Below are positions 1-11,223 of a stretch of 64,000 nt of DNA, in pieces. The notes under the pieces were generated by a model. The model ran no database searches, had not been told where the DNA came from, and was given only the letters and a program-made list of their open reading frames with translations. Position 1 is the first letter of the stretch. Each line of letters begins with the position of its first letter. A program made the position numbers and the translations under genes. The stretch comes from Ustilago trichophora (Eukaryota > Basidiomycota > Ustilaginomycetes > Ustilaginales > Ustilaginaceae), in contig OOIN01000014.1 in NCBI GenBank assembly GCA_900323505.1, forward strand, positions 62,001 through 126,000, read 5' to 3'.

Positions 1-835
1 GGTGGAATTTGGGGTGGATTTGATTCCTTAAGCTGGATAAGAATAAACTTACTAAATAATTTTTTAAAGGATTGGATTGAAGATTAATTTGAACCAATTG
101 AAAATCGTCATGATTGATCCAAGATTGCAAAGAATCATTGTAGAAAGATTTGGTATGTTCTTCACTTATTTTACTACCCAGCAGCGCAACGATCGAGATT
201 TTATTGTGGAATAATGATACCGTATTCGTCTTGATCTTGTCAGAAAGTCGAATCCCTTCAATTCGTGGAAACCATAAAGAACGTGAAGATTTAATCAACG
301 TAGAAGGTGCACGCCAAGTTTTACCACCATGCGAACGTATAGCGTGAAAATCGTGAAAATATCCTCGTGTTGCTTCCCGAACTATGGCTTTACGACTTTC
401 CATCCGATAAGACGAAGATGTCAGTCGTTCGCGTCTTTCACTCCATGATGCAGGTGCGGATGATGGAGGCGTAGGTAATCCAAGCGCAAAAGAGAGATAA
501 GGTAAAGGTTGAGTATTCAATGTCTCCGGTGAGACGGATGATTCTCGAACCAATGGCTTAGTCGATGACGTTGTCGTTGACGTTGACGTTGACGTTGACG
601 ATGTTGTTGTTGATGTTGATGTTGATGTTGATGGTGATGTTGATGGTGATGATGTTGATGATGATGGTGAACCAGTCGTAGAAGAGGAAGAAGGAGAAGG
701 AGTAGGATTTTTGTCAAGTGCAACGCAACAAGAGCTGAAAAATCTCCTTTCCACCCCAGCAACCACCACCACCACTTTTCTGCCTCCTCCAACACTCGTC
801 AAAGGCACACGAGGCAAACAAATCGATCGCAGCAT
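1..835 (-). CDS. ATP10: ATP10, mitochondrial ATP synthase assembly factor (3' end cut by window)
   Basis: Reading the minus strand from an ATG at 835 gives an open frame of 278 codons with no stop before base 1, so the C-terminus lies outside the window. The N-terminus (MLRSICLPRVPLTSVGGGR, then a VERRFFSS segment) is basic, hydroxylated and free of acids, as expected of a mitochondrial presequence. A Ser/Thr/Pro linker (about residues 40-90) precedes the conserved ATP10 region: REATRGYFHDF, HGGKTWRAPSTLIKSSRSLW, FPRIEGIRLSD, ISIVALLGSKISEEHTKSF and the NPLKNYLVSLFLSSLRNQ block. Family members act at the inner membrane in assembling the Fo sector around subunit 6. The match to known fungal ATP10 motifs is strong. 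The start is chosen because it opens directly into the presequence. The codon use here is somewhat more AT-rich than in neighbouring genes. The promoter must lie in 836-1265. Confidence 0.88.
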   Translation of the reverse strand, partial: MLRSICLPRVPLTSVGGGRKVVVVVAGVERRFFSSCCVALDKNPTPSPSSSSTTGSPSSSTSSPSTSPSTSTSTSTTTSSTSTSTSTTTSSTKPLVRESSVSPETLNTQPLPYLSFALGLPTPPSSAPASWSERRERLTSSSYRMESRKAIVREATRGYFHDFHAIRSHGGKTWRAPSTLIKSSRSLWFPRIEGIRLSDKIKTNTVSLFHNKISIVALLGSKISEEHTKSFYNDSLQSWINHDDFQLVQINLQSNPLKNYLVSLFLSSLRNQIHPKFH

Positions 836-1265
836 CGTCGTAAATGCGAGTGAAAGTGGATCCGAAGCGCCCTATGAAGTACGGGAGGAGAAAGGAAAAA
901 CAAAAGGTGACGTTCGTTTGAGAATCCAAGTAAAGATGATGTAGATGAAAAAGGAACAACGACAAGAAAGATCGCAAAAACCAGAAGAATGGGCTTGAAA
1001 AAATAGCTCACCTTCCTGATCTCCGATTTCCGATTTTCGAACAAAACAAATCCCCCTTTCATCACACACAAAGAAAATATCTCTCATACAAGCTTCCAGA
1101 TTCTGAGCAGACGTGTGTCATGCCCTCACTTAGGCAAGACGATCAAGGTTACACTAGGGTGGATAAATGGTGCAAAATCTTGTGTCTATTTTGCCGAAAT
1201 CAACATACAGTACAAAACAGTACAGTACAGAGGCAAGAATCTATAGGAAAGGGTAGGGTGAGGGG
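836..1265. other. Intergenic: ATP10 5' flank and CHS4 3' flank
   Basis: No supported gene. Near 1205-1230 there is a cluster of TACAGTAC units, a motif that recurs in other intergenic stretches of this window. The region should hold the ATP10 promoter and the terminator of the chitin synthase activator gene; no clear TATA box or polyadenylation signal stands out. Confidence 0.5.
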
Positions 1266-3737
1266 TTAGGAAATGACACACTCTTCCTTTTTCTGCTTTT
1301 GCGGGGCGAACCCCATCTCTGCAAACGTATTGTATGGTTTCTTGTCTTCGGAAGAAGAAGCGGCAGAGGTTTGGGAGGAGGAAGCGCTTGGATGGGCTGT
1401 AGAGTAGGTCGAGGAGGAGGTGGTGGAAGAGGAGGTAGGCGGAGGAGCAGGGCGGGTGTCGTTGAGTGTGTGTCCTGCGCCGCCGTGTCGGCCTGGTTTT
1501 GTGGATGGATGGGTGGAGGAGGCTATGCGACCAGTTTGGTGGTGATGATGGTGAACGACACCAGGTGAGGGGAGAGAAGGGTTAGTTCGAGGTGGTGGTT
1601 GCGACTGCGTTTGCGACTGCGATTGCTGGGTTGTACTGCTAGATGGTGGCATTGATGATGGCGCTACTGTGTCTCGACCCGGCTTTCCTTCAAAGCCATA
1701 GTTGGGCCTTCTTCTCCCCGCAGCCGTCTCTTCGACCATCTTCATCGTCTTTTTCCGAGACAGTTCCAGATGGTTTCCTCGCCCAGGAGCAGCAAGACGA
1801 CCTTCGTTGTTGACGTTGTTTGGCTTTCTTGGCGCTGTACCGGATCCAAAATACTGATCGTGCTCAGTCATGGGACTGCGACCCTCTTTATCGGATAGCA
1901 TCTTGGCCTGTGTACGCTTGCGTACCAACTTGTCGTCCATAACTGCTTCGTGCTGCTGACGCGACAATCCGAGCGCCTGCGGTCCTTGAAGCGCTTGCAG
2001 TCTCTCCCTGGCGTCCGAGTTGTCCTTGGCCGCTGCTTTTTTGTACCATTTCCTCGCAACGTCGACGTTGCGCTCCGTGCCTACGCCCACTTCGTGATAG
2101 TAGCCCAGTGCAAACTCGGCAGATGCGAGTCCTTTACGTGCTGCTTTATCCGCAAAAGTGTAGGCGAGCGTTTCGTTTTTCTCGAAAAACGACTCGGCTC
2201 CACAGAGGAACCATTTGGATAGAGCCATGTCGGCCTCGATCTCGCCACCTTGCGATGCCAGGCTGTAGTATTGGACACTGAGCAGCGGATCGAACGCACA
2301 TCCGAGCTGGGCGTATTCAAACAACCAGCCGCACTTGTACTGTGCTGGTGCAAAGTTGAGATATGCTGCTCGCTGGATGCGTCTGCGGGCCTCGTCTTCT
2401 GTTGAGGCCGAGGCAGTAGAAGACTGGAGTAGCTGCAGTGGGATGTCGACGTGCGAAAACTCGCCAGCGAGGAGCATTCCATAGATGTAGGCTGGTTGGG
2501 GCGTATCGAGGTCAGCCTTGTCGGCAGCATCACGTAGCATTGCGACGGCTCTAGCGTGATTGACGGGCAGGTCAAGTTGAGCGAGCAGATTGGCCATGCC
2601 CATACGATAGATGCATCCTACATCTGCTGCATGTACGCCTCGATCATATGCATCCCTTGCGCGAGTCAGATCGCCGAGCACCTCGTAATCGCGTCCAATG
2701 CGGAACCAGCTGGGAGCCCATCCCATGCGAGCAGAGAGCTCAAAGTCGTTAAAAGCTTCCTTGAGGTTCTTGGCTAGATAGGTGGGGAAGGCACCGGATG
2801 CTTGCAAGTCTCCGCGCAGGTAGAGAGCCTCGGGCTCGGGACGAGGCGAAGATGCATTGCGGATGATGATGGAGATGGCTTCGTCGGTCCACTTGACCAA
2901 GTTGGGTTCGCTGATTTTGGTGCCGTCGGAAAAGTTGCGTTCGACATACTTGAGCATGTGTTTGGCCCAGTTGACGCGCTGCCTGTCATCTCGTGCTCTG
3001 TCGCGCTGGGTTGCTAAAAATGCCATGTCCGGGAGCGGAGCACACAGACTGGGTGGACCGGATGAGGTGGAGGCAATGGAAAGCTGGGGTGCTCGGGGTG
3101 GTAAAGTGTTGGTAGTGGAGGCGTATGCGTCGTTGGCACTTGCTCTTCGTGCTGAAGAAGCGTGAGGATGTGTAGGGTTGTGTATGGACAGGTTGTGTAT
3201 GTTGTTGGCAAGGCTTTGAGATTGGGTCATGGATGTGGTGGAAGGAGGCATGCGGCCATGTGGTGGAGTAGGCATAGAGGGAGGAGGACGGGGTGCGGCT
3301 AAGGGTGTGCCTGTTGGTTGCTGGTTGGGAGTCGCAAATCCCCCGACAAAGTGACTTGAGGAAGAGGCAGGCTGCTGCTGCTGCTGATGATGTTGATTAT
3401 GATGACTATGATGATGCTGATGATGTTGTGGTGGTGGTGGTGGCGGTGTGGGAGCGTGTACGAGTTGACCTGGTCTCAAGCCCGACGAGAATCCGGACGG
3501 TGATGACGAGTAGGAAGTCGACTGATGTCGCAATCGTTGTTGTTCCTTTTCGAGAGCGCCTGGGGGTAGAGGTGGCAATGGGGGACCAAGGGGTCGATAT
3601 GGTTTGGGAGGAGTGGAGCTCATTGACGGTTTTGGCTGTGATGCAGTGATTCGAGTGCTGCCTGGCATGGGAGGATACGACGAGTCTGTGCCAAAGCCAG
3701 AAGGCAAGATTGGCAAATGAGGCGGAGTTCCCGACAT
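1266..3737 (-). CDS. Chs4/Skt5-type chitin synthase activator with SEL1 repeats and CAAX box
   Basis: Encodes about 823 residues from the ATG at 3737 (MSGTPPHLPILPSG). The frame is open further upstream, but that part translates the TGGA microsatellite (Ile-His-Pro-Ser runs) and looks like 5' UTR. Residues 1 to about 230 are Pro/Ser/His/Gln-rich and disordered. About residues 235-575 hold the conserved block with SEL1-like repeats, for example AEFALGYYHEVGVGTERNVD followed by ARKWYKKAAAK. The C-terminal tail is again low complexity and ends in Cys-Val-Ile-Ser, a good CAAX prenylation signal. Yeast Chs4/Skt5 activates chitin synthase III, anchors it at the bud neck, and carries a farnesylated CAAX end, so repeats plus tail support the same role here. 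Related SEL1 proteins (Shc1-like) are possible alternatives. It is divergent from the Nudix gene across about 1 kb. Confidence 0.85.
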   Translation of the reverse strand: MSGTPPHLPILPSGFGTDSSYPPMPGSTRITASQPKPSMSSTPPKPYRPLGPPLPPLPPGALEKEQQRLRHQSTSYSSSPSGFSSGLRPGQLVHAPTPPPPPPQHHQHHHSHHNQHHQQQQQPASSSSHFVGGFATPNQQPTGTPLAAPRPPPSMPTPPHGRMPPSTTSMTQSQSLANNIHNLSIHNPTHPHASSARRASANDAYASTTNTLPPRAPQLSIASTSSGPPSLCAPLPDMAFLATQRDRARDDRQRVNWAKHMLKYVERNFSDGTKISEPNLVKWTDEAISIIIRNASSPRPEPEALYLRGDLQASGAFPTYLAKNLKEAFNDFELSARMGWAPSWFRIGRDYEVLGDLTRARDAYDRGVHAADVGCIYRMGMANLLAQLDLPVNHARAVAMLRDAADKADLDTPQPAYIYGMLLAGEFSHVDIPLQLLQSSTASASTEDEARRRIQRAAYLNFAPAQYKCGWLFEYAQLGCAFDPLLSVQYYSLASQGGEIEADMALSKWFLCGAESFFEKNETLAYTFADKAARKGLASAEFALGYYHEVGVGTERNVDVARKWYKKAAAKDNSDARERLQALQGPQALGLSRQQHEAVMDDKLVRKRTQAKMLSDKEGRSPMTEHDQYFGSGTAPRKPNNVNNEGRLAAPGRGNHLELSRKKTMKMVEETAAGRRRPNYGFEGKPGRDTVAPSSMPPSSSTTQQSQSQTQSQPPPRTNPSLPSPGVVHHHHHQTGRIASSTHPSTKPGRHGGAGHTLNDTRPAPPPTSSSTTSSSTYSTAHPSASSSQTSAASSSEDKKPYNTFAEMGFAPQKQKKEECVIS

Positions 3738-4002
3738 GGTTCCGGGTTGAGATTCGGTTTGACCTCGCGAACAGGGTAAAGACGAAATGATTAGAGAGTC
3801 GATCTGAGGGTATATCAGTGTCGGGTCAAGGATGAGCTTTGTTGAAGCTGTGCTTGCTGATACGGTGGCAGTGATTACAGATATAGGATGGTCAAGATGC
3901 AAGTGTGACACCAAGCAAGCCGATGTGGTTCGAAACGTGGCGTATAGAATCGCGCGGTGGAACAGGCACAAGGCTGTGTTGATGAATTGATGGATTGATG
4001 GA

Positions 4003-4046
4003 GTGATGGATGGATGGATGGATGGATGGATGGATGGATGGATGGA
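4003..4046. repeat. (TGGA)n microsatellite
   Basis: About ten tandem TGGA units lie in the 5' flank of the chitin synthase activator gene. They are translated as Ile-His-Pro-Ser repeats if the upstream frame is read, which argues against using an upstream start codon. The surrounding 3738-4794 divergent promoter region also holds a CTCTCT tract near 4233 and a CGCCA repeat near 4408. Confidence 0.9.
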
Positions 4047-4794
4047 CAATCTTGATGAATCGATGCGGGGTGGTTGTTGCTGCATGCAATCGCATGGGCA
4101 CACGGCGTCATTGTGAGCGTCAACCTGTGACATGAGCCATCTCGGCGCGGCAAATCCTCGAGCTGCAGCACAGACACACACAAAAAATGCTCTTGAAAAT
4201 TCGGGTCAAAAAGAAAAGGGTTTTTTGGTGTTGGTCTCTCTCTCTGTCTGATTGATTTTGCCGAGTGAGATCCCCACCAACCGAAAGCGTTCGGATATAG
4301 TCATGTCAACCGCGACACCTTGGAAATGCTGTCCCGATCTCTGAGTGTGACAAAGTGGCAGTGACAACAGCAGAGTATCTGCAGGACAATCAGTCACAGC
4401 TCTCGCTACGCCACGCCACGCCACGCCAAGCCGGCATTTGTGCTGTAGCCTGTAGCCGCTGCAATATCTGACTCACCTTTCCAGCGCGCTCGACACGCCA
4501 GACGTGCAGCAGAGACTCTGAGATTGCTGTCGAATCACAAGAATCCCTTGTCCGGTCACAGTCACAACGAACGTCTCTTCTTCTTCTTTTTCTTCTTTCT
4601 ATTCGCTCTTCACATACAGTACATTCATTCGCACACCTTCACAACGCCGGAGAGCCTCAACAACCGATACCAGTCATACTGTAGATCCCAACTTGTCTCT
4701 CTTGTTCCATCATCATCATCATCATCACCATCAACCATCCAGCTCCATATCAGATCGTATCGAATCGTGTCCAAACACAAGACAGCAAGCAAAA

Positions 4795-5766
4795 ATGCCA
4801 TCACCATCAGCGTCGACTCAGCCGATATCGGATGCTACGGTAGTGCCTCGTGTCGGAGTAGCCGTGTATGTGATCAACGAAAAAGGTCATGTGCTGGTCG
4901 GCAAGCGTACAGGTAGCCATGGTGCAGGCACTCTAGCTCTTCCAGGAGGACACCTCGAACTTCACGAGTCTTTTTACGAATGCGCAGCTCGCGAGGTGTT
5001 TGAAGAGACCGGTCTCATCCTCGAACCGCCTCAATCTCATCCCCAATCTCAACGCCTCTCACCGTCATTATCATCTTCCCACTCGCATCTTCATTGGCAG
5101 TCTCAATCCCCCTCACAGCCCATCCTCTCATCCACCGCTTCCTCACCATCTCCCATTCCACCTACCTCAACCTTACAACATCCTACCACTACTATCATCC
5201 CTCCCACACCACTCCAATTCGTCACGGCTCAGAACTCGGTACGCATGAAGGATCATGGAGAAGTTGGACAAGGCAAACACTACGTCACCATCTTCATGAA
5301 GGCCAGCGTCAAGTCGGATCCTGCTCATCCTGTCGCCCAAGCCCATATCATGGAACCAACAAAGTGTCTTGGCTGGTTTTGGGTCCCCGTCTCCTACCTT
5401 CGCAACGCCGCTGATCGTCAACATCAGCTCCAGCTTCTTCAGCTTGCTGCTGCTTCCGAAGGTCGTTCGCTTCCCGTATCCATCGACAAACTCCTCGAAG
5501 CAGAAAGCTTGGCTCAAGCGCTCCACGACGCCGACGAGACCACCCAATCCCCTTCAATGCCATCACCCATCACCTCGACTGCGCATCTGAGCAACGGCAC
5601 CCATCCCTCTTTCTCGTCTCTCCTCCATTCTCACTCGGCTCCTCACTTCTCAACCGCCCAAGAGGCTCTCGCATGGGCAGAAGCTGACGACTTTGCTCGC
5701 GGTGCTCCCCTCTTTCAGCCACTCGTCAATATGTTGATCGACCATCCTACCCTCCAAATCGCCTGA
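4795..5766 (+). CDS. Nudix hydrolase with low-complexity insertion
   Basis: Encodes 323 residues from the ATG at 4795 ([13 protein letters not shown]). The core opens with [20 protein letters not shown] and carries a complete Nudix box: [18 protein letters not shown] then FEETGL, matching GX5EX7REUXEEXGU with all metal-binding glutamates. Nudix enzymes hydrolyse nucleoside diphosphates linked to another moiety; the short core resembles MutT/NUDT15-like nucleotide-pool enzymes, but the substrate cannot be read from sequence. Immediately after the box there is a roughly 60-residue Ser/Pro/His/Gln insertion before the strand [16 protein letters not shown], and a long C-terminal extension follows. 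No GT-AG intron was identified that would remove the insertion, so it is probably translated. The more upstream in-frame ATG (4693) would only add a poly-His stretch from a CAT repeat. Confidence 0.85.
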   Translation: MPSPSASTQPISDATVVPRVGVAVYVINEKGHVLVGKRTGSHGAGTLALPGGHLELHESFYECAAREVFEETGLILEPPQSHPQSQRLSPSLSSSHSHLHWQSQSPSQPILSSTASSPSPIPPTSTLQHPTTTIIPPTPLQFVTAQNSVRMKDHGEVGQGKHYVTIFMKASVKSDPAHPVAQAHIMEPTKCLGWFWVPVSYLRNAADRQHQLQLLQLAAASEGRSLPVSIDKLLEAESLAQALHDADETTQSPSMPSPITSTAHLSNGTHPSFSSLLHSHSAPHFSTAQEALAWAEADDFARGAPLFQPLVNMLIDHPTLQIA

Positions 5767-8700
5767 GCTCTGCTTGTTCTACGCTTGCCGGATCCGACCA
5801 GTCCGACCGAATCCTCCCGTCACAGCATGCGCATCATATGTCCAAAGCACTTTGCTTCGCTTCCATCACACACTCGTTCCCGAGCGTCTCGTATCATATT
5901 GCATCTCAAAACATTACATCAATGACAAGGGTCTCACATCGCTTTACTCTCGTGCGCTCTGACATTCAATCCCTCGTCGATTCACCTCGACGTCGCATTC
6001 ACTCTTTTTTTCCCCTTGTGTGTACCTCTCAAACCAGCGAGCGCGACATTCCCAGTGCCCAATCATCGCCCACTTGGAAAGTCAATGCGGCGCTTCCACC
6101 CGTCTGGCTCGCTCGGGCAACTCCGACATGCGCTCGCCCAGGAATCAACAAAGTTCAACCATGATCACAGGCCCCCGTGAAAGACTCTATCGAGTTTCAT
6201 TATTCTCTTCCTCCTCTTTCCGAGCCGTCTTTGCGCTCGTTGCCTGTCCCCTTTTAATAAAGGACAAGGCGACCCGCCGCTCTTGCACTACGAAACGCGC
6301 GGTCAGAGCCAATGTCTCCAAGATCCAAGCTAGCATCTTGATGCAGCGTCCTTGAGAGATGAAGGCGCCAACCAAGGGCGTCACAACCTCACAACCTCCA
6401 AATGAAGCCTTATCCTAACCCTGAATCCTTCAATAGCCTGTGTACCCTTCGCCGACACTACGCCTCACCAAAGACGCCGACGAGGTCCCGTCCAGACCCT
6501 GCAGCTTCATTTGTCCACGTTTGTCCACGGTGGGGCCTTCCACCGGATGGGACACAGCCTTGTCAGACCATGCCTAGTTTAGTCTTGCCAACTAGTCAGT
6601 TCATTTGCGCCTCGCCGTCGCTCTCTAGTCACTTCTCAAGACTGACCAACCAAGCACTGAGCCCTTGACCTATGCCAGCACCTCTGCCACGGCCGCCGCA
6701 TGCTTATCTTTGCTACCCCGTTACCTTTTGGCCAGAAAACTTCTCGAAACCCGCACAATGGTAAGGTCCCCGGGCTGCCTTGAGATGCATGACTTCCATA
6801 CACATAATTGTTCCGTTAGGAAGAGAGAGCCGGGTCGTTTTCAACACGATCAGTGTATGTAGAACCTTGTCGTGTTGTTCTCGCCTAGCGAACGGGTCCG
6901 TGCTCATTCAACAAGAGGAACGCGGTCTGACTACAATGTTTGGCCTCCCATCGATAGAGCTCGGTTTTGGAGCTAGTCTCCGGCTGCTCGAGCTTATTGC
7001 GATCAACAATGCTGGGCGCTCGCCGAGATGCTTCAACACATCTTGCTTGGTTCAACTCGAAACTTGAGTTCCACCTGCCGCAAGGCTGTACATGTCTTAG
7101 GCCGGTCCTTCTTCTCCGAAGCCTCAGAGGACTCCTTCCTCATCTTGGCCGGCGGGAATCGCAAAGCGGTTTGCGGGACACACCGTCGAATCACCTTGGC
7201 ATTCGGGAGTACTAAACTTGTCTACCAAAGTCGTGCCGCCCGAGCCGGAGCCGGTACAAGACACAGAACGTCGCCTGCAAGCGCCACCCTGGCTTGGCTG
7301 CGGCCTGAGCTCAACGACAAGTCCCGCTCCCGAATCCAACCTTTTGGATCTTCTTCGGACGCCTGGATTGCGAAACAGTCATGCTCGCGTGTGGGCACTG
7401 GCTAGTTTCGCAGCGCGTGCAGCGGCGAAAGAATCCACGTTGAGCACGAGCTGAAGCTGCTATTTTCCAACCCACCACAGTACTGTAGACGTCTCAGCCT
7501 CAGTGACAGTAGCAGCGACAACAACCCGCAGAGATTTTGACACACTGTGTCAACTCCGATTTAGTCGTCACATGTGCTCCAATCATCACAATGCTGGCGC
7601 GCTCGCATACTTGGACCAAGTCCGAGCTGGAAAGCCAAGCTGTCAGAAACCTAATCATGGTTGTCCAACAATAATGCAAAGCCCAGCTGCAGCCCGCTCG
7701 GTAAATACTGTACAGTACAGTACATAAGCGCCAAAAAATAAAAATGTAAAAACATACTAAAAAAGTGCGACGCATCAAACTCAGCAAAGGAGCAAACAAT
7801 CCGCAGAAAGAATCTGGGCCTCATCCTACTGTACATCCCAGATTTGCATCGTTTGGGTTTTGATTCGATACTCCTTCGAACGCCTTGGTACAGTAGTTCG
7901 GAGCCCTAGGGTCAAGTTTCATCGCACGTCAGTGAGTCCGCTGCATCTGTTGTATACGAAGCATAGTGCAATAGTCGAACAAGAGGCCGGACCTCTTCGG
8001 CTCCACTGAAAAGAACATTTAGCTTGGCCATTGCAACTGCTTCTCATCATCAAGACGGTTGTTTTGGGCATGGCACAGATCGTTTTGGTCCAAATTTGAT
8101 CATGGTATAGTGCGGTACGGTAGGATATTTGATCGAGAGATCCGGCACTTTGTGGTTGGATACCACTTGATTCTCATGGCTGTGGCGTTGATCTATGTTC
8201 AAAATGGTTTCTTCTACCGAATTGTGGTCTGTTTGTACAATAGCGTCGATCGCTGTTGGCAGCAAGTAGCGGATGTAGGAGACGCTTGCAACATGGTAAC
8301 TTGGTGTCAAATCGGGAGGTATTGTACAGCTTATCTCTTTGATATTCTTTCTAGAGCCTTTTTGTTTTTGTTTCGGACTTGACTCTCGGTGCTAGAGGCT
8401 GAAGAAAAGAAGCTCCGAAGAAATGGGTTATACATTCCACTGTAATGTAAGCTTCAGCTTAAGATCAGCTCTTGTGGATTGACCTTTAGATGCGATTCTG
8501 AGATGGTGTCATTGCGGCTCTGAAAAGTTTCTACGGAAATGAGGACGTCGCACGCGCGGGGTGCATTATCGAAGGCGGAAGGGGTGCAGGTGTCAGAAAC
8601 CTCATCACTGAAAATTCGAGTTGGCCTTGACGCCGTGCGATTTGGCTTTGGTTTGACTGCAGCAGCTTTTTTTCACCTATAGGATGTCCTTTTTGCAGAT

Positions 8701-9196
8701 ACATGAAGTTGATGCAACTAGATTTGGCTAGCTGGCATGGTTATGGCGTCTGAGTACATTGCATTAGTATCTGAAGCGGCTGATGGATGTTGATGTTGTT
8801 CTGGATCAATGTAAGGGTCTTTCTTGAGTACAATCAGGCGCATATGTTCGAAGGACGCCTTCCAGGTTCGAAAATATCTTCAAATCACAACTATTGTCCA
8901 ACGCTTGGCAACTACTGCATAACTTGCCGGGGCATTCAAGAATTGGCCTGTATCAGAAACAGAAACAGATTTCAATCAACCTAGTAGCAAAGTACTGTAA
9001 GTACGACTGAAAGCCAATAAACACTCCTAAATGAGACTCTCGAGCCTCTTGTTGGCTGAACACGTTCTCTCTCATCCTCTGCTTGCAAGTCTCACAACCG
9101 CACAATTGAGCAGTTTGTCAAACTCAGAGCTTAGCATGGTTGATATAGTGGGGATTTTCCTAGCGTACAAGTAGTATGTGCGAGTGTGCGTTCTTT

Positions 9197-9248
<52 letters not shown>
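9197..9248. repeat. (GA)n tract followed by 31 consecutive G
   Basis: About eleven GA dinucleotides run directly into an uninterrupted G tract (about 9218-9248). It is by far the longest homopolymer in the window, and could form a quadruplex or be length-variable. Confidence 0.95.
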
Positions 9249-9250
<2 letters not shown>

Positions 9251-10658
9251 CGGCTCCAGAAGCTTATCACATGGAGATGATGCGGACGGGTTGATGGTTT
9301 GTCCGAGAGTCGGACTCGGTTTTCAAAACGAGGTCGAGCTTGTTTGTAGTACGAAACGTCACTGAACAAGTAAGATCTTTGCCCCTCCGTGGTCGACTCT
9401 ACAAGAGATACAGTTGTTGATGCAACATGTTCGACTATTCCCGGATTGATTAGGGTTGTGACACCTGGATGCCTTTTTTTTTCTTTTTTTTTTTCCTCAT
9501 TTCGTTCCTTTTTTTATTTTATTTTATTTTTGTTTTCTTTTTCTTTTTTGAGACCCATTGTGCACTCTCTCCCCCTCTTCCTGCTTCACTGTACAGCACT
9601 GTGGTTAAAAATTGAGGCGGATGAGTGTGGAAACAGCCCACACTATTTTGCGGCTCCTGATGGTTGTCGTTGGTAAGTTGGCCACCTGCTGGAGTGAGGG
9701 GCGGTGCCGGCTTCTTCTTTTTTTTTTTTTTTTTTACTGTACTTTGCTTGCTTCTACAGTACGACCGGTGGAAAAGGTGGAAATCGAAGGCGAGGGTGAG
9801 ATTCTTCTGCAGGGACTCGACTAAGAAAACAGATCAAGGGCCAAAAATAAACCAAAATAAAAAAATAATAATAATAAAACCCCCTTTTCCACACTAGCCA
9901 GACTCTCGGATCATCCAGGCGCCACACTCCTTTTTTTGCAACAGCAGAGAGAAAGGGAGAGTAGCTGCTGCTATCGCTGCAAGTTTGAGCAGCGACTCTT
10001 TTCGTGCTTCCATCCATCGTTGCGTCCTTTTTGTTGTTGGTCTGCAGAATAACGTATGTGCGCCAGCACTGTCTGTCGGTCACTCAAACAGTTCCCCCTT
10101 CCACGCTAACTAGCAAATGTACATACAGTAGCTGCAAGAGTGTTGGTTTGGCGTTTTCCTGGGTTTTATCTTCTGCCCCCCTTCCCCCCCAAAAAAAGTG
10201 GTAAAAGTAAATGGAAGAGGAGAAAGAAGAAGGCGGGGTCCATGGCAAATCAGCCGTCTTGACTGAGACGGAAACTGATTGTTGGCTGTCACATTCGCAT
10301 CACATACGACCATTCTCGGCTGGCATACAACCGCATCGAACGTGCTTGGGCCGTGCCATGTTCTCTCTCTCTTTTGATCTCGAACAGAGGCTGAAAGATG
10401 TCTCCAATGGCCCGACAACTGACCCTTCTTTGATCGGACGCTTGTACTTCTACCTGTCTGCCTCCCTTTGATTCAGTGTCTCGGGCGTTAACGTCTTAGC
10501 CCTTGCCCTCTGCAACATGAATCTTTTTTTTTTCCTCTTTGGTTTCGCCGCCTTTAGCCAGAATTCGGCCCATCGCCTTGAGTCAGACTGGCAGCACAGC
10601 AACACGGCTTTAGCTGATGGGTGGTTCTTTCAGTCGCCGCTCCACAATCAACACAAAC

Positions 10659-10684
10659 GCACACACACACACACACACACACAC
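10659..10684. repeat. (AC)n microsatellite
   Basis: Roughly thirteen AC dinucleotides lie about 540 bp upstream of the zinc finger gene start. Confidence 0.9.
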
Positions 10685-11223
10685 GCACTGAGCTGAGTTG
10701 CGCTACTCCGCTTCCGCAACCCATCGCCCCTCGCCCCTACCTCTCTGTTTGATAGGTGTAGAACAGCCTATACTCTCCCTTTCTCTCCCGTGGTCCGTCT
10801 CCGGGTAAGTATCTGCCGCCGCCTCCTCCTCCTCCTACCACTGTATCTCGTGCTGGGACCTCTTGACCCACTTGCATTTTCCTACTTAAGCAACCACCAT
10901 TCTCTCTGGAAACCTTGTCACCTCCATCATCTCCTTCTTCATCAATCTCCCATCCCAGATCCCTTCCTTCTCCTCGTTGCCAGGGGTCTCTCTAGTTCAC
11001 TATATCATAATAGCCACGGCTTTATCGTTTTACCACCCTTGACATCATCCGAACCATTCACGTTCTAAGCCACGCCCACTTTGTCTCAACCCATATTCTG
11101 GTCTGACCGATAAGCATCCCGACAAGCATATAGCCACTTGCAAACCATCCGGCTCCACTCGCCAAGCTTCAACAACTCTTCAACTCGCGCAACAAGATCC
11201 ATTTCCACCTTTTCCTTCTCAGA

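Larger units (their letters stand above)
5767..11223. other. 5.4 kb stretch without a supported gene
   Basis: Reading frames here are short, overlap on both strands, and show neither domain matches nor convincing splice structures. It contains many TACTGTA/TACAGTA words (near 7483, 7705-7722, 7829, 7890, 8995, 9737, 9757, 10123), T-rich tracts at 9475-9550 and 9718-9735, a GA/poly-G tract and an AC microsatellite. The last part (about 10700-11223) is C/T-rich and probably the promoter and 5' UTR of the downstream zinc finger gene; a GTAAGT at 10805 could be a 5' UTR intron donor. A small secreted protein gene or a non-coding RNA cannot be excluded. Confidence 0.5.

Noticed and set aside
3738..4181. 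N-terminal extension of the chitin synthase activator to an ATG at 4181
   Set aside because: It translates the TGGA microsatellite into Ile-His-Pro-Ser repeats and has no conserved residues; the ATG at 3737 fits better.
10790..11068. 92-codon frame with a signal-peptide-like Leu-rich start
   Set aside because: It sits in the C/T-rich 5' flank of the zinc finger gene and contains a GTAAGT near its start; the composition reflects CT-rich UTR.
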